Source of the DNA: Ancylostoma caninum
Taxonomy: Eukaryota; Nematoda; Chromadorea; Rhabditida; Ancylostomatidae
Assembly (NCBI GenBank): GCA_037903475.1
Contig: JBAJFG010000019.1
Coordinates: forward strand, 3,905,001 to 3,969,000
Direction of reading: 5' to 3'
DNA length: 64,000 bases
This document shows positions 11,601 to 21,679 of this stretch, one piece after another (position 1 is the stretch's first letter; every line of letters starts with the position of its first letter). The notes under the pieces were generated by a model. The model ran no database searches. It saw only the letters and a program-made list of their open reading frames with translations, and had not been told where the DNA came from. Both the position numbers and the translations under genes were made by a program.

Positions 11601-12605
11601 ATCCAGATGTGCAGGAGTTCTACCACACTGCATCCGCCTGAGAACTGTATGTATCATCACTGAAGGAAAGGCCTTATATCTCATGTATTTTACGATTATT
11701 TGATATATTCTTTCGTAATTATCATTGCTCCATTCGTGCGCTTTGAGAAATTCACATTCATGTTTTCAGGTGAATGTGGAGAAGGTGCTAGAACGTGATC
11801 AGAAGCTATCTCAACTTGACGATCGTGCGGACGCTTTACAGGTTACTCATTTTGAAACCTTGTACTGAGCGATGCCTTTACTGATTATGTCCGACATCGT
11901 AGTGCACATTTATTTTTATTGAAATTATCGGTGTCGGTTAGAGACCGTTACGTTGACGGGAAAGTTCTCTTAGAAATTCCGATCTGTTCTTGGTTTCGTG
12001 ATAACTTTATTAAACAACTATCTCCTAAGTCATCTAGTAGCGTTCAGATTTAACAGGGAATTGGTTGAGCTTTTTGTTGTCGCGCCTGCTACACTATATT
12101 TTTTACTGCCTCATTCAAGTCGTTGTTGCTCCTAAAGTTCGTTTCCCTAGACGCGAAGCTTAAGAATTGATGAGACTTTCTGGAACATTTGTTGACACCC
12201 CTTAATCGTGCTGTTGATGATATTGATCGCTAAGGGGCCCCCACAACACTTCAAAATAAATGTGGTGGAAAGTATCCTTAGGAGTTTGCGGCGGAGTTGG
12301 GCGGGATAGCCATATTATTCAGACATCAATTTTCTGACGGAAAGGTCAATTTTCGAACGTTTTGAGACAGAACTTATACACCAACTTGATGTTTTAAATG
12401 TTGACCACGTTCATAGGTGTGATTATAAGCTTTGTTACCATTTCTATTGTGAGTAAATTGTCAGGAAGGCGCATCGCAGTTCGAGAAGTCTGCAGCAACA
12501 CTGAAGAGGAAATACTGGTGGAAGAACATCAAGATGATGATCATTATGTGCGCAATCACAGTAATTCTGATCATCATCATTGTTCTGTGGGCAGGAGGAA
12601 AGTAA
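8675..12605 (+). CDS. snb-1: Synaptobrevin / VAMP (vesicle R-SNARE)
   Basis: The coding exons are 8675-8681, 9919-10031, 11770-11841 and 12465-12605. They join in phase to 333 nt (110 aa); nematode SNB-1 is about that length. Exon 2 encodes a Gly/Ala/Gln-rich N-terminus followed by [20 protein letters not shown]. Exon 3 gives [19 protein letters not shown], the R-SNARE core with the zero-layer Arg in LERDQ. Exon 4 gives KRKYWWKN, a hydrophobic tail anchor rich in Ile, and WAGGK-stop. The family sits on synaptic vesicles and pairs with syntaxin and SNAP-25 to drive exocytosis. Exons 2-4 are certain. Exon 1 (ATGGAAG before GTTAGT) is inferred from phase, its donor and an upstream acceptor at 8629; it yields MEGQGD at the N-terminus. 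Intron 1 is 1.2 kb and intron 2 is 1.7 kb. Confidence 0.95.
10340..10574. mobile_element. TIR element, family D, copy 2 (inside snb-1 intron 2)
   Basis: This is the inverted counterpart of 7500-7742. It starts GCAGTCCTGTAGATCAGG and ends TTTCAATCTGCAGCACTATA, with the shared core ACATGTTAGAGATGACTG. The two copies flank the first two coding exons of the synaptobrevin gene in opposite orientation. Confidence 0.7.
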
Positions 12606-13169
12606 AGGCTGCGAACGTCATAGAGATATGCTGCCTCGAGCTGCACACGTCACTCTACATTCTCGTAAATCACCACTTCCCCCCGACAGGCCTCAATTTC
12701 GCTGACCGAATTAAACCCACACATGGTTGTGTTCATCGCTTTTCTTCCTGTAGGCAAATATGAGTTTTGACGAGTTTTTATAATGTATACATTTCCGTTC
12801 CGCCGTCTAGGTAGTCATTGTCTACATAATATATTCATTGAACCAGTTGTGTTCAACGTCAAATGCTTTGATTGCTGATGCATTGTGAGACGCGAGGATA
12901 TAGAGCTACTTGCCACTAATTGCTGTTTTTGTATGAAAGTGGACTAAACATCTGGCTCTTTGACGTTGATAATACTTTCTCAAGATGTTATTTTGAATCA
13001 CCGAGAAATTACACATAGTATGTTTTATTGTGCGACTCATGTCGCTACCATGAACTATTTTCCATAGTCGGCATTCTGTTGTTAATCCTTAAATAATGTT
13101 CTATCTCATGTACTCGTTCCTATACAGTGGTAGTAGACAGTTGTGAGTTGTGATTGTGTACTTCATCTA

Positions 13170-13175
13170 AATAAA
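13170..13175 (+). terminator. Poly(A) signal AATAAA for snb-1
   Basis: AATAAA follows the synaptobrevin stop by about 565 bp and precedes the next start codon (13296) by about 120 bp. That spacing is typical of nematode operons, where the upstream 3' end and the downstream spliced-leader site are close. Confidence 0.55.
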
Positions 13176-13295
13176 TTCTTCCGTTTCGCTTTATGTTCTC
13201 ACACCTTCCGATTGCGGTAGATGCTTCGCAAAGTTCCATTTTGGGAGAAACTTTGTTAGAGCTGTCTAGTAATTTCGAGCTTGTACTTGAAGAAA
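13176..13295 (+). promoter_or_regulatory. Intercistronic region, possible SL2-type acceptor
   Basis: Between the upstream AATAAA and the syntaxin ATG lie TTGCGGTAG (ends about 13220) and CTTTGTTAG (ends about 13259), either of which could accept a spliced leader. The region is short and contains TTTCGCTTT-like U-rich sequence. The assignment rests on spacing only. Confidence 0.35.
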
Positions 13296-16200
13296 ATGCC
13301 TATCGATCACACAGCATATTTCAAAGCACATGCGCATACACTTGCGAAGCAAATGGATTCTACAAGTGAAAGTGACGAAGTTAGGAAAACAGGTGTGATT
13401 GCACTCACTTTTCATACGCAGGTTTAGTTAGGAGTTTTGTGCTTAAAGCGCATCGTTATGAATTTAACGGCGAATGCATACTAGGTGCTAGCCATGTGAC
13501 TCGAATGACTGGTCTCGACTTCCTGTAAGTCACTGTCTCATTGAATCGAATCTTCGATCAGTGGTAGTATTTGATATTAGCGTAATTCGACGAGATCAGT
13601 ATTTTCATGATTTCCATAGATCGAAAAAAGGAGGTCTGAATTATTTGGTCGGCTCGATCTCGTCTCAGACGTTTATAGTCCATTCAACTGGAAGTGAGTA
13701 TAGGAGGATGGATCAAGGACTGGAACGTGGCCATTTTCAAGGAGTATCGAGCATACTCAATAGTGCAATACCTCAATGCTTACCTTTGGTCTTCGAAAGC
13801 ATCAATATTCACTCCTTTTTGAATGACTTGTACTAGATGCCTCAACTACAAGTCTCATACGTATCTGGGCTTCGTCATTGGTGCACTTAACGTGCCCTTC
13901 CACCGCATCGTAGCAAGCTAGACGCACATACGCGCCTATTACAAACTGTCTCTCATATTTTCCGGGGAACTCACCGGTACATGAGAAGGAATGGTTCGGG
14001 AAAGACGAGGAAGCTCTCTGGATATGTAACCAATGGGAAGTGCTGCGCTACTAATGTGCAAGCAGATGCAGCAGCTTGGCTTCGACACTTAAGTGTCTAC
14101 CCTGCATTCTCAACGATCTAGTCATGGAGCGTTTGGGATAACGGTAGGTTTAGTCGGTGCAGCTACTCATAAGGAATTTTGAAGGGATCTATGTACATAT
14201 CATTGCTGAGCTACGTTCCTCACTATTTTTAACGATTTTTTTTTAAATTGGGAGGCATTTGTATGTTTCTTCTCGAAACAGTCAAAGATGCTTCATGGAC
14301 ATATTCGTGAAATGAACTATTGATAACTAATTTACACGATTTTTTTTTCTATGAGAATGGTCTGAATGCATACACATAATGGGAAGGAACCCATAAAATC
14401 TCAGAGACATGTGACAACCGTCACTAACCTTCATTTTAATCTTTTGGATCGGTATTCGAAGGTGTTCAGAAACCAGGATGAGGCCAAAACCTTCAATCAT
14501 CGAACTCGATCTACTATCCACAAGTAGACCACGATGATTACAGATATCTACAATCCACTAACTAACAATGAAATGTCTTGATCCTGTTTTTACTTTGCGT
14601 TAAGCGTAACTATATATTGTCAAGTGGGTGTATGAAGAGAAGAGGGGGGTGGGGGGTCCTTGAGGAGCGGCAGAAATTTGTGTGAAGGTTAAGGGGTGGG
14701 GAGGGTCGTATTTTCTCACACTTGATTTGATCATATTCATCATTGAATTAGAGAAATTAGTGGATCTAATTTCACGTTGTTCCTCCAACAAAGTTCATTT
14801 AGAGCACGATGTTTCTCCAATGTATAAGAAACTGATCAGCGTTGCATTCTCTCTCGCAAGAGATTTGACTGAGCTTCAACAAGTGAGTCATGCCCAGAAA
14901 ACTTTGTATATCTGCGTACAGAGAACTCCAAACGTAAGCAGTCAAGAGTCAGGACCGCGGCGCGGCTCTCTTGGGCAGAGTCACGGGAGCTCAGCATAGT
15001 GTGCATCTGCGTCTCTGCAAATGAGAGCAGCGCCGTGATCTCTACTCTTGTCTACGTACGTTTGGAGTTTCCTATATGTGCCATTAGATTTATTAACGTC
15101 ACTATGCTTCAGGTAGTGCTTAGTCGACGGCGCGGCTATCTGTCATTTAACTCACCGTTTCTCGTGATGGGCGAAGCTGAGAGGGACACTTTCGACAGAG
15201 ACACTAAAAAAGTTGGTCACTTTCACTTCCATATCTCATGAGAAAGATATCTACAGCGAGCGTCACTTGTGATTGCACTCCTCGCATTGGGAGCAGCGCC
15301 ACATCACTCCCTAGAGGCAGTGTTCCACCTCGTTTGAGCCTTTAGCAGATTCCGAATCTGCTCGAGAGGCTGAATCCAGCGGTTCACATAAAAAGGTACA
15401 AAATGGTTTTTGAAGCAGTTTTTCAAACATGCTTCGGGACGGGAGTTGGAACATTTTGCCGAACCGAGGTGACGAGTGAAGCCGTTCATCTCATCGATCA
15501 GACACATCAAGACGTGTTAGCCAATGCTGTGTTGATGGACATTTTTGTAATCATCGTGGCAAGGAGACCAAGAATCTGTTGGTATTTCCAACACGCGAGA
15601 CTAGGTGGGACTGTGTCTTTAACGCACGATTGGTTATATAACGGTTAGCAGCAATCAACTTGGATTAACGAGTGATTTGGTGCCGCTCGCAAGGAGTGCA
15701 ATCTCGATTGACTCGCATACCGTGTAAATATCGTCACTGTTTTATGGGTAAAAGATCGTCTTCCCTTCCATGGTCTTTTTACTAGTTAAAGTTCCATATC
15801 TAGAGTAGAGTAAGAGTAAGAAGAATGAGAAGTAAGAGCAGAGTGTAGAGGTAAAGTTCCATTCTGATTCGGGCTTCTATCTCCGAATCTCACTCATATC
15901 TTTTCCTGTAGTTTAATGAGGAATATGCATCATTTCTGTCATTTATTAATTGTTCTTAAGGCCCTCTCACAGCTGGAGCATGCCATCCATCGGCTTTCCT
16001 CGCAAATCGCAGGAGGTGTTCTTACGGTTAAAGATGAAAAGAAGCATTTGTCGCTCGTGGTCGACTCCCTGAACAGCTATCTGAAACGCACTGCAAAAAT
16101 GGTTACTGACATGAGGTAATAATTGTGGGGCATTATGTCGCAAGTTTTCGAATAAGAAATCTCCGTCAGATTGTTGTGGTAGAGCGATTTCGCAAATGGA

Positions 16201-18137
16201 TTTGCAATTTTCACCCCAACAATAGTCAAAGTCGCACACGCTTTCCCATGAGTGAACTGTCACACTTTCAGAAGACTATGGAGGCGGTTCCACATAGGCT
16301 AGTTGTTGGAATGTGTTTAACGATGGCAACACAAACTTGAGAGAGTTTATCAACTGCTCCAGCTTCTTCCTGTAAGAAAACTGGGGATTCGCTCTGCCAA
16401 ATTCTAACGAAAATATGCATTTGTTCAGGCAGAATGCACTTCTCTTGCTTTGACTCCATGTTTGTTTTAACCAAAAGATTTTTATGTCGAGATTCGTTTT
16501 CTTATACAGTAGTCTTCTTTCTAGTCAATAGATTTAGTGTCGGGTTTTGCTTTAACGGTGTTTAATATTAGCAAGTTATCTAGTGTGATAGAACGGTAAT
16601 TCTCATTGAACGTATGATAATGTCAGTTCTACCAGTTACCGAGGTTATGGAGTCACGCAACTATGGAAATATGAAACATTGGAGGATTATTCTTTTTAAA
16701 AGCTATAAGGAACACAGGCTTAACTGGATGAAACTGACTGCATCTGTTTGTTTGTTCATGATATTCAGTCGGAAAAAAGTGCTATGGGAGAACATTCATG
16801 GGTGTATCACAATATTCGCATACTGCATATATGATGCTGCCAACTAATTTGTCCAAGTAAAAATGCAAAGTCGATAATGAGTGGCCATAATCCGAACCGT
16901 TCGAGTTATGCCACCATTTTACTTTCACTCTGCCATACCCCGAATGGTTCGAATTGTGGCCACTCATTTTCTACTTTGCATTTTTTACTAGGACAAATTA
17001 GTTGGCAGTGTCAAATATCATAATAGATGTGAGCAACACTCCTCTTTCACCTGCGTTGGGTTTGGTTAGTACATCGCAACACATAGTCAGGCTTCTGAAT
17101 TTTGCACAGTAATTTTCGACATGACGGTTCTAGTTTCCTTTTTTAGATCTGCTATTACATAAGTTTCGATTCCTGCCTCCACTCTTCTTTATTATATATT
17201 GCAACACGTCTTCTGTATGCTTAGGGCTATTCGTCTACACAGCACGGCTAATCAACAAAAAATGTTGCGTCTATGCTGTTTAGTTGAAGCTAAGCAACAA
17301 AGGGATAATGAACGCGATAGAGTTGCAGTTCCCTCTATCGGGAAGCATTTCTCTTCCGAGCTACCACACACGACTCTGAAGTGGCGAGGCAGTAAGTCCT
17401 TTTGACAGTTGCTGTCTCCAAACTTCCACTTGCAATATTTCATAGGCAAGGCTACCAGGACTGGGGAGCACAAAATGGATAAAGAGAATGAAGTTCCACC
17501 TTCCACTGATGACTCGTATAACGGGTGGGACATAGGAAACATCATCCCCGATGGAGAAGTGCAGCCGGATGAGAATGGTAAGCTATCTCATTACCGATTC
17601 GAGCGCAGGAGATAAAAGATTTAAGCTCATACGGGATATCATCGGCGTACTAATTATTCCAGAATTTTCCAACCCAGCATCTCAAGATAAAGCACAGCTT
17701 ATGGCTGAAAACGAGAGAATGTTTGAACGGTTTTCACATGTGCACTCTCACATTGAAGGGCTTGAGACGCAGATCACGGAAATCCAGCGACTTCAGGAGG
17801 CATTTGCTGAAAAAGTCTGTTTCATTTTGTGCAGGTTAACAATGACTGCATCACAGCCTATGTTCTGTTAAGGTTATGGACCAAGAAAAAGATATCGAAA
17901 TTATTAATGAAGCTGCCTTGCACACTTCCGAAAATCTCAAAGATGGAAATGAGTGGATACGTCAAGTGAGTTGATTTTGCGAATGAACTTCAGTTGCAGA
18001 TGTACACCCTCGATGATATAATAAAATGTGCAGTTGTTTAGGCAATAAGTAACTCGGCTGGACGTCGCGTTGTGGTCTTGTTTTGCATTATAGTCATAAC
18101 ATTTACGCTCTTGTTCTTGGACTGGTACAATCCTTAA
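13296..18137 (+). CDS. syx-18: Syntaxin-18-like Qa-SNARE (ER/Golgi)
   Basis: Exons are 13296-13392, 14752-14882, 15113-15211, 15961-16115, 17225-17391, 17446-17577, 17663-17814, 17873-17965 and 18042-18137, giving about 373 aa with all phases agreeing. The N-terminus MPIDHTAYFKAHAHT resembles the syntaxin-18 N-peptide region. Exon 3 (RRRGYL...ERDTFDRD) and exon 4-5 (LNSYLKR...RAIR) match the helical domain. Exons 7-8 hold the Qa-SNARE motif, with the zero-layer Gln in RLQEAF. The last exon encodes a tail anchor ending LLFLDWYNP. Syntaxin 18 serves retrograde Golgi-to-ER fusion. Compared with my memory of human syntaxin 18, about eight residues are missing between exons 3 and 4, so a tiny exon may be overlooked. 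Exons 4 and 8 use TTAAG acceptors. Confidence 0.9.
14917..15076. repeat. Palindromic MITE, family A, copy 3 (syx-18 intron 2)
   Basis: This is a third copy of the family at 759-917. It starts ACAGAGAACTCCAAACG and ends CGTTTGGAGTTTCCTATA. It makes up most of the intron between exons 2 and 3 of the syntaxin gene. Confidence 0.75.
15313..15625. mobile_element. TIR element, family F, copy 1 (syx-18 intron 3)
   Basis: The ends AGGCAGTGTTCCACCTCG and CTAGGTGGGACTGTGTCTTT are inverted relatives of each other. The body (GAAGCCGTTCATCTCATCGA and neighbours) is shared with the copy at 45691-46113. Its open frame is repeat-derived and not a gene. Confidence 0.7.
16838..17008. mobile_element. 171-bp TIR element in syx-18 intron 4
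   Basis: The left end CTGCCAACTAATTTGTCC is mirrored by GGACAAATTAGTTGGCAG. The inversion continues through AGTAAAAAATGCAAAGT and GAGTGGCCA. The whole element is a near-palindrome and non-coding. Confidence 0.85.
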
Positions 18138-19225
18138 TAATTCTTTTTTTCAATTGCTGTTTTTATTTATATTTTCACGATAGAGGTATGGGTCCTTCAT
18201 TCTGTTGATTATTTTTGTTGATGTATAAATTCTCACATACTTTTACTTGTTTGCAGTTGCACCGCTCCAACTGCGATTGGGCGTGTGCTGGTCGTAAAGC
18301 TGATCTGCTATATGACTTACACATGTCAAGTTCTACCTGTCCTTCCGTTAAGTCTGAGTCGAATTAATCGACAGATAGTGTGCGCGACTCCATACAGCCG
18401 TGGAAGCGCATCGTTACACAGTTGGATTTAAGAGCATGCGGGTGTAAACCGTTGTGCCTGGAAGGGAAGGTTTAGGCGAGATCTGCGATTGGCAAGTTCG
18501 ATGAATTCACATTCCCGAAGGAGGGCTGCACTGCCCTCTCCTGCTGTTGTTCCACACCTCGAACATGCTCCATGGGTGAGGATCACATGGAACACGTTCC
18601 CTCACCTGCATTGCGCTGGGCTCGAGAGGCATGTACAAAGGGGGGGGGGGAGGGTAGGTTACTGCACAACTTGCTCAATTATTTCTCTTCTCCATGCTTC
18701 CTCCCTGCTCTTTTCTCTGCCGAATAGAGAAAGGTCTATAAATTTTTTGGGTTGTGGCTGGGTCCTGCATGAGGCTTTTGCTGTGGAGCGTTTGGCCTTG
18801 AAACACATGCTCGGAAAGTGCGGGTTGTTTCGGCAATTTTCCTTGCGAAATTCAACAAATCTTCAGGGAGCGTTTTACCGTTTAGACAATTCTTGAAACG
18901 CAAGGAGTGCTCTTTCCAATGGTAGCTGTGGCTGTTTTTTTTTTTTGTTGTGAAGATGGATTATGAGAAACATGTTAGGGAAAGGCTACGGCTAGTGCAT
19001 TTTTTTTTCAGTGATAGTTGCCAATTTCACCTGATTTGCTTCCGAGGGACTTTTCTGATAGAAAATAGGGCAGCAGTTAGTGAAGAGGAGTGATCTAAAA
19101 AGTATTCAGGAAGCTTTACAATCGCAATTACAACTATTTATTCTTTGTCACACAGACACAAGTGATGTGTTCCTAGTTTTTCGTGCGAAGAATCTTGAAG
19201 GACCGGCGAAATTGAGCAGATCTGT
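18138..19225. other. 3' flank of syx-18, no gene recognised
   Basis: No AATAAA lies right behind the stop; the nearest A/T-rich runs are TTAATAATTC and a T-run. An ORF at 18489-18896 has no familiar motif. G- and T-homopolymers occur near 18640 and 18937. Confidence 0.4.
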
Positions 19226-19935
19226 CTATCCTCCTGCTCCTGCTATCCTGCTACATACATATCTTGCACAATCACAACCGATTCGTTCTTCGCGGCATAC
19301 GGTCCATACCAGCGGAGGGAGGGTCTTTGGGTCCCGTCGAAAAATGAGCGTGGCTAACGATGCCCCACGGATATGAGCTGCTACGCAGCTTCTGTTGACA
19401 GCCACGTGCACTCACAAGGAAGGGAGTGACTATTGAGCGTTTGCAGCACTTCTGCGACCAGTAAAGATGAATAACATCGAAAATTCCAGTAATTGAAAGC
19501 AGGACGTCTTTGATGCTTCAAAGCTGTTAAAATTACGGGTTCAAAATCATGGATAGTTTATGTAGAAGTGGTTTCATCATAACGGCTCAACAATGACATC
19601 ATTTAATGAAGTGGACGGGGATTTTGTGACTAGCCCAATGAATAACCTTCTTCATTAACAGAAAAAAATCCCGCAAAATTTTTCAAGAGTACAAATCATA
19701 AACTCAATGTTTAATCGCATAATTTCCATTTTTCAAACCTATATAAAAATTTCATTCAGTATGCTTCTTAGCGATTATTCATTGTTACTTGTAAGAAAGA
19801 GTGGTCCAAATGCTAGATAGTCATCCAATTCTTTGTGAGTGTGCATGGCTGTCAACAGAAGTACCGTAGCACCTGCATATCTGTGGGGCATCGTTAGCCA
19901 CGCCCCATTTCCGACGGGACCCAAAGGCTACGCCG
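19226..19935. repeat. Inverted repeat pair (19226-19435 / 19835-19935)
   Basis: The words GGCTAACGATGCCCCA and CTGTTGACAGCCACGTGCA in the first arm return in inverse form as TGGGGCATCGTTAGCC and TGCATGGCTGTCAACAG in the second. The 400 bp between the arms is AT-rich and unassigned. A related sequence (CTGTCAGCAGAAG...GGCATCATTGCCA) appears near 62693-62740, so this is a dispersed family. Confidence 0.65.
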
Positions 19936-20113
19936 CCAGCGTCCATCGTGAGCGGTCGCGTTTCTCAGGCGCGCTCACCTCACCACACCGAGGAGGAAGA
20001 AGCCTGGTCCAACACTCTGTTGGCTGGCATGCTGGACGTGTTGGACCAGGCTTCTTCCTCCTCGGTGTGGGTGAGCGCGCCTGAGTAACGCGACCGCTCA
20101 CGATGGACGCTGG
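19936..20113. repeat. 178-bp near-perfect hairpin
   Basis: The arms run CCAGCGTCCATCGTGAGCGG ... GGTCCAACAC and their inverse GTGTTGGACC ... CCGCTCACGATGGACGCTGG. Each arm is about 78 bp with only a few mismatches, around a loop of about 22 bp (TCTGTTGGCTGGCATGCTGGA). It directly follows the 19835-19935 repeat arm. Confidence 0.9.
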
Positions 20114-20494
20114 AGTAAAAACTGGGAGCTCAGGAAGCTTTACCGAGGTTTGTTGTGCCGAGGTTCCTAGGCTACGCTCTGTTTGTTTGTTTGCATTTAT
20201 TTAGTTCTATACGAGCTATGCTTGTGTATTAAATAATAATAAGAATAATTCAGGAAGCGTTAATCACAATTACAGCTCTCCGCGGCATGGAACGCCTCAT
20301 CAGGCACGGCGCGGTGGAACAATGCTCTATTTCCGAGGCGCCCAGCCGGGCCAGGGGCTGGCTAAATAGGTTTGGTTCTGGGCCAACTGTGACTCCTGAA
20401 ATATAGGTCTTGCTTTCCGCATTTTTGTTGTTTTGCTCGAAAATTCCGTCCTTAATCAGTGCCCAGCACTATTAAATAAGACGGCCGCATCATA

Positions 20495-21674
20495 CAGGGG
20501 TATCAAAAAGTTTCCGGCCTCCGCTTGCCTGTTCCATATTTCTGTACAGTTTTGAGAGCACCATGTAGGATGAAGCCTTTCATGTTCATGTCCAAAGCAT
20601 CTGTATCCAGCGAGAAGAAACCGGTGAATTTTTGTTTTGTAAAGGAAAGTAATTGGACAAATTCTAAATCCGCCACTGAATTCTGAACAAAGAATGAGTC
20701 TTCTTGCATTCCCAAATAAAAATTCGGAACTCAATGTTTTCAATGGAGTGACAATCGGTCAGAAACGGAGCGACCTCTGATCAACGAGCAGAGACAAAAC
20801 GAAAGCAGATTACTGCCGCTGTAGAAAAAACTATTGAGCATCACAGACAGACTTTAAGAGCAGAACGTGTGCAAGGATCCAAGCTATTCAGAACTTCCTT
20901 TGGAAATTTTCTAGGCTACCACTTAATAATTTTAACCTTTGCCGAACATTGAGTCTCTAAAACCTTTTCGGCGTTCAACAAGAAAATTCCAGATGAATAT
21001 TCAAGGGAGATTTTCGGGAGTTGCGTATAAAGCAGAAAGGACAATTTGAAGTAGCTTGACTGCCATTAAGTGGCAAATTCACTGCCAGTATTTGAGGTCC
21101 CAAGCGCGGAGTTCTGGCTCAGCACGGGCAGATCTCTGAAACCAGTGCGATCGAACACGGAACCGGGGGTGAAAACGTCTTGCCCAAAATTCTGCGCGAT
21201 AGAGAAAAGGTCATGTCACCTATCCACCTTTATGTAAAAGCCAATGAAGTGGATAATAATAATGCTACTTTGTTCCCTTTCGGAAAAGAGTCAAGAAAAA
21301 CTACTGCAGAAATTCAACCGCGGAATTCAGGCTCTTCAAGGAGACATCCTTTTTTTCACAAAATTGCATTGCTTCATGACAATGCGAACGCATTTCGCTA
21401 ATTCAGCCAGTTCGTAGATGAGGTCTAGAGTAGCGACTAGAATCCGTGAGAAAATCTGAAACGGCACTCCAGCGGAACGAAACAAATAACGAAGAGTCCA
21501 CGTTCGGTGTTTGTATTCGAATGATAAAAATTCTTATGAAATTGGGTAAGTCCAATAAAATGACAAGATGAAGAGTGTTTTGGTGTTCAAGGGATGCACA
21601 TTTATTTTCTTTAAAATTTCACTGCTGTAGCTAATCTGCAAGTGGTCCAGGCCGGAAACTTTTTGATACCCCTG
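20495..21674. mobile_element. Decayed Tc1/mariner-type element
   Basis: The inverted ends CAGGGGTATCAAAAAGTTTC (continuing CGGCCT) are identical over 26 bp and are bounded by TA dinucleotides (20493-20494 and 21675-21676). The total of about 1,180 bp suits a mariner-size element. A readable scrap, IALLHDNANAF (about 21361-21393, + frame), resembles the second catalytic Asp motif of mariner transposases. Stop codons break the frame, so it is inactive as seen. Confidence 0.8.
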
Positions 21675-21679
21675 TAACT

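Noticed and set aside
12398..12763. 121-aa + ORF overlapping the last snb-1 exon
   Set aside because: It reads the exon in the wrong frame; the right frame gives the synaptobrevin C-terminus.
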